Part shown: piece after piece, positions 5,581-5,731 of the stretch | Position numbering within the stretch: the first letter of the stretch is position 1 | How the letters are laid out: each line of letters begins with the position of its first letter | Source of the DNA: Promethearchaeota archaeon | Lineage (GTDB): Archaea > Asgardarchaeota > Lokiarchaeia > Sigynarchaeales > SOKP01 | DNA: 5,731 bases | NCBI GenBank assembly: GCA_004524425.1 | Contig: SDNN01000182.1 | Coordinates: 1-5,731, forward strand | Reading direction: 5' to 3' | Translations under genes and position numbers: made by a program | Notes under the pieces: model-generated | Seen by the model: the letters and a program-made list of their open reading frames with translations, nothing else | What the model was told of the DNA's origin: nothing | Databases searched by the model: none

Positions 5581-5731
5581 ATGAAACACGGAATAAAATC
5601 AGTATCATTAATGTTAATCTTATTACTAAACATTCCGTTTCTTTTACAAGTTAATCATTTTAATAATGTAAATCATTTATCATCTATCAAAGAAAATGAA
5701 AATCCCCTAAATAATTTAGGAACAGCAGCAG
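5581..5731 (+). CDS. N-terminal fragment of a secreted or membrane-anchored protein (runs off the window)
   Basis: Fifty codons are visible and the frame is open to the edge. The N-terminus has two lysines (K2, K6), then a hydrophobic core at about 7-23 (VSLMLILLLNIPFLLQV), then a polar Asn-rich stretch (residues 25-46). This is the pattern of a Sec signal peptide or a single N-terminal anchor with the rest outside the cell. No lipobox Cys follows the core in the visible part. A strong ribosome binding site (5565-5572) supports the start. The family cannot be told from this fragment; a solute-binding protein, surface protein or extracellular enzyme would all fit. It is divergent from the alpha/beta hydrolase gene. 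Confidence 0.7.
   Translation, partial: MKHGIKSVSLMLILLLNIPFLLQVNHFNNVNHLSSIKENENPLNNLGTAA

Noticed and set aside
5412..5654. An 80-codon plus-strand frame starting at TTG
   Set aside because: It has no ribosome binding site, a low-complexity Phe/Leu/Lys-rich product, and overlaps in another frame the better supported gene at 5581 with its AAAGGTGG site.

Overview
This is an AT-rich archaeal-looking window with no RNA gene, mobile element or CRISPR array that I can see. Spacers are low in GC and hold TATA-like boxes and oligo-T runs rather than clear bacterial -10/-35 promoters or hairpin terminators. Ribosome binding sites are GGTG/GTGAT-type, and GTG and TTG starts occur next to ATG. Together with the protein types, this best fits an Asgard (Loki-like) archaeon. 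That assignment is inference from style and remembered homologues; there is no marker gene in the window.

Layout, left to right. (1) On the minus strand, a 466-residue GPH/MelB-type major facilitator transporter. (2) A 322-bp divergent spacer with a duplicated 14-bp TATA-bearing repeat and two 14-bp inverted repeats. (3) On the plus strand, three tandem paralogous crotonase-fold proteins (283, 286 and 281 residues; A, B and C below). The spacers are 97 and 26 bp, and the only clear oligo-T terminators come after the third gene. (4) A short convergent spacer with T-runs serving both strands. (5) On the minus strand, a 277-residue alpha/beta hydrolase with an intact Ser-Asp-His triad. (6) A 209-bp divergent spacer. 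(7) At the right edge, the first 50 codons of a plus-strand gene that starts with a signal peptide or N-terminal anchor.

The centrepiece is the crotonase array. All three proteins keep the crotonase scaffold and oxyanion-hole motifs. None has either of the two glutamates that catalyse water addition in classical enoyl-CoA hydratase. All three share one Asp, at a position where some other crotonases (4-chlorobenzoyl-CoA dehalogenase, dienoyl-CoA isomerase) carry a catalytic Asp. Acyl-CoA chemistry is therefore likely, but the default name enoyl-CoA hydratase is not supported by the active site.

A plausible but unproven reading of the neighbourhood is uptake or export of a small organic or lipid-like compound by the transporter, CoA-thioester chemistry by the crotonase set, and ester or thioester hydrolysis by the hydrolase. 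No CoA ligase, thiolase or acyl-CoA dehydrogenase is present here to fix a pathway.
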